A stretch of 64,000 nt of DNA from Ceratodon purpureus (Eukaryota > Streptophyta > Bryopsida > Pseudoditrichales > Ditrichaceae): contig CM026425.1 of assembly GCA_014871385.1 (NCBI GenBank), positions 16,324,637-16,388,636 on the forward strand. Direction: 5' to 3'. A program made the position numbers and the translations under genes. Below are positions 60,401 through 64,000 of the stretch, one piece after another; position 1 is the first letter of the stretch, and every line of letters begins with the position of its first letter. Below the pieces are notes generated by a model that saw only the letters and a program-made list of their open reading frames with translations, did not search any database and had not been told where the DNA came from.

Positions 60401-60513
60401 TTTTCAGTACAATACGTTGTTGTTGTGTTTTGGGTAGCATCAACATTGACTTTAGTTGCTTTAGCAATATCAATCGAAGGTATATTTATACGATTTGAAA
60501 GTGGTAAATCCAT
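51457..60513 (-). CDS. Very large kinesin-3-like motor with repeat tail and C-terminal FHA-like domain
   Basis: Microtubule motor. Thirteen minus-strand exons fit: 60384-60513 (acceptor for a longer exon at 60556), 60131-60192, 59928-59990, 59633-59758, 59361-59477, 59109-59186, 58774-58848, 57987-58673, 57790-57850, 57416-57507, 57173-57301, 56764-56935 and 51457-56489; 6,825 nt, ~2,274 aa. Motor signs: [15 protein letters not shown]-loop [18 protein letters not shown] switch I, LVDLAGSE switch [32 protein letters not shown] is typical of kinesin-3 (KIF1/Unc-104). A ~140-aa insertion sits before VREHP. The last exon encodes 1,677 open codons: a 14-residue repeat array, then low-complexity Asn/Lys-rich sequence with three hydrophobic stretches, then an FHA-like end ([20 protein letters not shown]). 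The start and the 56764 donor are my weakest calls; an upstream mini-exon with ATG at 61129 does not join in phase. Confidence 0.8.
53840..55475 (-). repeat. Coding array of degenerate 14-residue repeats in the kinesin tail
   Basis: The tail repeats a motif of about 14 residues, consensus roughly (V/I)D(V/C)G(H/Y)Q(T/I)xxK(E/D)(L/C)G, from [13 protein letters not shown] to [10 protein letters not shown]. Three units at 55195-55236, 55237-55278 and 55279-55320 are nearly identical 42-bp DNA repeats, so the array is still expanding or being homogenised; other units are strongly diverged. Confidence 0.85.
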
Positions 60514-60556
60514 ATGTTTGTATTGTTCCAGTAGTATATCAATTTTTAACAATAAC

Positions 60557-63500
60557 CTGCATTATTATGCTTTAACATCATACATCAAATTCTTCAAATT
60601 TTTTAAATGTATTGAATCTAAAAGTCTAATTTTTTGGGTTTTTCATGTAATTAAGAAAAATTGATTTTTCATACTAAACTATTTGTGTTTATTTTTAAAT
60701 CATCTGAAATTGTATATTTCAATACATCTTTATGATTAAAATTATGATAAATTGAAAAAAATAATAATATGATGCAATTTTGTACATTGTTTTGACATTG
60801 TGATCTATTTTATGTAATTTGAAACTATAAATTTTAAATTTTAATAAAAGCTTTCTTTTCAATGATGAAATAGAAAGTTGTACACAAGTCACAGGAACAA
60901 TAAAACCTTGCAAGTTCTATACATGAAATTTATTTCAAAATTTGATTTTTAACAAAAGGAATCAAACACATGATGAACTTGTATGAAAATTGTTCATTGA
61001 TAAGCTATTGAAATTTCAAAAATTAAAGAATAGAAAAAAATACGTTAAAGGAAAATTTAGGTAAATAATAAGAATAATCTATAAATTTCAAGTACCTCTA
61101 AATTCAGTGTCGATGTTGTCAATTTCCATTGTTATTTTAAATGCACATCTTTTATAACTTGAAATTAGAGAGCGCCTCCAAATTTTATATCATATCTTAC
61201 ATGATGATTTGTGAATACATATTGAGATTAAAATATATTTCTTGTGTTAGTATAAGATATACAATACAGATGATGTGAAGCTTGTAATCATTGAAAATTT
61301 ATAACTAACATCAATATTTGAAGACTTTTAACTTTTCCAAGAATGTACAAAGAATCAATCATTTCAGAATATGTTAGAAATTGAATCATGGAGAATATTT
61401 TTGAATAGATTCATCAGTTAAAAGTTTTACAAGTATGCTCTTAGCCTACAAGTAGATTATTAAAAAAACAAGAATGAGAAACATGTAGAAATGTCCCATA
61501 TGACAATTGGTGGTTGTTAATCCCTAAAGTTTTGAAAACCGAATTCTTATCATTTTGGGCACACTATTTTAAATTCAATGTCTTTGGAATTTTTTGGATT
61601 TCTTATCATACACAATTTTCCTTAATAACCTCTGAATGAATTAATTCTTGAGGAAATCAAAATTCCAATGCTAAAGTTATGATTGTTAGAAGGATTTGAC
61701 CTAAACCTAGGTAGGGCGCACCTACTCACAGTCTAACTCTATGTGCCCATACTGCCCATTATAGGCAAGAGTAAAAAGGGACAAAAAATAATTTTGTAGA
61801 ATAGCTACCAAAACAATTTGATCAAAATTGATTCTTTTAACTTCAAAAAATGTACTTAAATTTGAGTTTTCTCTGATTGGACTAAATTTTTTGAATTTGT
61901 TCTTTTTGAAAATATCTACCATTCAAATTTTCATGGAGACATTAAAAGGTGACTCTTTATGGTGTTTTAAATTGAGAGAGTATAAGGGAGTTTCAACACA
62001 CCTTCAATGACCAAATGAGGATTTATCATCCATTCCAAGCACACATGGAGCTCTCCAAATTGATGAGCATAAACCCAACTTCATTACTTACACGAACTTC
62101 TTGTCTTTTCAAAGCAAACTTTTTGGGCATCGAAAATTAGATACACCCATTGGGTTGTGATAAAATAATTTTTAATATTGACTTTTAATCTTACAGTTTT
62201 TGACTTTGTACGGTAGATTGCTTTCAAAATTGGTATGAAACTCTACATTCAAATACAAGTTTGAATTCAAAATAGGTAATTTGTATTTTGTCCAAATTTG
62301 CATTCAAAATGTGTACAAGATCCTACAAATACAAACTACAAATACAAATCTCATAAAGTCATTAATTTTTAAATTTTATTTTTTGTATTACTCACAAACG
62401 CCAAAAACTTTAGAGGTTTAGGTTGAGATTTTACTTTGGCTATCATGTTTTAAAACAATTTGGATATATGGATTGATTTCTTAATATTTTTTTGGATTTT
62501 TAAATAAAATATTTGGAATCTTGAAATAATAATTGTGGTTCTTTTTATTCAAACTTCGATATCTTAAAGTTTATATTTTATATTGATTTATTATGAAAAT
62601 CTTCAAAGGTTATATTTTTGAGACTCTTAAACTTTCTAAACAAATGTAAAAATAAATAAAAATTATATGATTATCTTAAAAGAGAAGAATAAAATTCATG
62701 GTCTTTTGAATTCAATGGCCAAGTATTGAATTCAAATTATTTGCAATATGAGTCCATTAAGCTACTTGTGAATAACATAGCATGGGTAGGATATTTTTGT
62801 CTTGTGTTGACAAAGATGAATGCAGCTAGGTTTGAGTTGATGGAATTTAAGGATGCAATGAAGTCCATCTTTTAATTTTACAAAACAACGGTCATTCCTT
62901 ACTACTCTTTTTGTTTTTTACTCATTCAAACCATCTAAAGTCTACTTCCTTTCTATAAGTTTTATATTTGTATTGTAAGGTGGATTTTTAATTTAAATTA
63001 TATTTTTTAACAACAAATTACTAAAAATGACTTGAAATGGTTTATAAACATTGATGTTCACTAAAAATAGATCATTTTATTAAATTTTGTTATAATTTTT
63101 GTGATTTTTTTATTGATTTTTTTTGAAAGACTTGGGTATAGTACTAGAGTACATGGAAGGATACTAAATTATAATTTTTTTAACCTTTAAAGAAACAAAC
63201 AATTCTCATTATTTTTTTTATATGTTTCTTCTTTACATTCCATGGTTTTCATTCATTTATTTGAATTAACATTTTTCACTTCCTTTACAATTTCATAATA
63301 TATAGACACGAAGTTACAAAATCACTCACAAGTGAAACTATGGTCTTTGGATGAGGTCAATGTAAATTAAGTGTCTGTTTGTCTCACCACTAAATAAAAG
63401 TCTACAAGATAAAGATTAGTGGTGCATAACTACCCCCTCCCGTTTAAGAATAGATACTCTACTAATCATCGATAAATAGGTGGTACTATAAATGGTCAGA

Positions 63501-64000
63501 ATTCAAATAAGGTTTTCTATCTATGTTTTGAGATATATTAGTTGATAATTGAGTTTGGTGTTTGTCAACTCATGAACTCAAATTTTTTACTTAGATAAAA
63601 CATTTATTTTATGTAATTAGTCGAAGTTCAAACCGTGAAGGACTTTTTTGAGCTGATGTGTGGTATATAGTAACTTGACATTGCTAAGTAAGGAATCACA
63701 GGCAAAAAAAGAGTTGTATCAACCAACAACCCATGACATGACTCAACAAGAGATAGTGTTACCGTTGCTAACATTACTAAATGTGATACACATTTAAATA
63801 AAATAAAATACATTTATTTTAAAATCAAACAAATTATCCCTTAAACCACTTCTTTAAACTCTAAAGCACATGATATCCAAATTGTACATTAGATGCCCAA
63901 GCCTAGAGAAAGAGAAGAGAAGAGAAGAAAGGAGGAAAGAAAAGGCAAAGAAGGGAGAGTAAAAGAAGGCGAAAGAAAAGAGAAGAAAAGAGAGGGAAAG
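60557..64000. other. AT-rich 5' flank of the kinesin gene and intergenic DNA
   Basis: The kinesin promoter should lie near 60.6-61.3 kb. A minus-strand ATG at 61129 followed by EIDNIDTEFR and a GTACTT donor could be a first exon, but its phase does not fit the next exon. The rest shows no gene. The window ends in a purine tract. Confidence 0.45.
63903..64000. repeat. GA-rich purine tract
   Basis: About 100 bp made almost wholly of A and G (AGAGAAGAGAAGAAAGGAGG and variants), running to the window end. Confidence 0.9.

Noticed and set aside
61096-61129. ATG mini-exon for the kinesin (MEIDNIDTEFR)
   Set aside because: It would join the next exon out of phase and meet a stop, so it is left out of the model; it may belong to another isoform.

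Overview
The window is nuclear DNA of a plant, most likely a moss or another early-diverging land plant. Evidence: genes split by many short GT..AG introns, very AT-rich intergenic DNA, plant-type housekeeping genes, a Ty1/Copia element with the classic plant tRNA-iMet primer site, and a kinesin-3-type motor, a class that I recall (not checked here) as unusual in seed plants. Species cannot be named from the sequence. Exon maps below were built by eye from splice signals, reading phase and family similarity. All five multi-exon models add up to a whole number of codons.

Layout. 1-3.3 kb: a tRNA-Phe(GAA) gene split by an LTR-like element with three terminal-repeat copies. 3.3-7.5 kb (+): a complete copper amine oxidase gene (7 exons, 693 aa). 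8.3-11.4 kb (-): an inverted partial copy of that gene (exons 1, 2 and the start of 3) that runs in frame into a different protein resembling the indoleamine 2,3-dioxygenase/PrnB superfamily; the chimera reads as 5 exons, 776 aa. 13.6-15.9 kb: two related non-autonomous inverted-repeat transposons with 4-bp target duplications. 18.0-20.1 kb (+): a single-exon protein kinase with a DFE instead of DFG motif and a C-terminal membrane segment. 20.1-25.7 kb (-): a young, whole-looking Copia element with identical 172-bp LTRs, inserted about 70 bp after the kinase stop, and carrying an extra opposite-strand ORF with an RNase H1-type hybrid-binding (viroplasmin) domain.

29.3-44.3 kb is a dense block of core housekeeping genes: proteasome subunit alpha-7/PSMA3 (-, 11 exons), Snu114/EFTUD2 U5 snRNP GTPase (+, 11 exons) and eRF3 translation termination GTPase (+, 16 exons). 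PSMA3 and Snu114 are head to head and probably share a 0.67-kb promoter region. A tRNA-Ile(AAU) gene follows at 45.3 kb and a 268-bp MITE at 45.6 kb.

45.9-64 kb is strongly AT-rich and holds one very large gene (-, about 51.46-60.5 kb): a kinesin-3-like motor with a roughly 140-aa insertion, a tail built on degenerate 14-residue repeats, and a C-terminal FHA-like domain, about 2,274 aa. Its length, intact frame and odd architecture make it, with the amine oxidase/dioxygenase chimera and the RHBD-carrying Copia element, the main novelty of the window.
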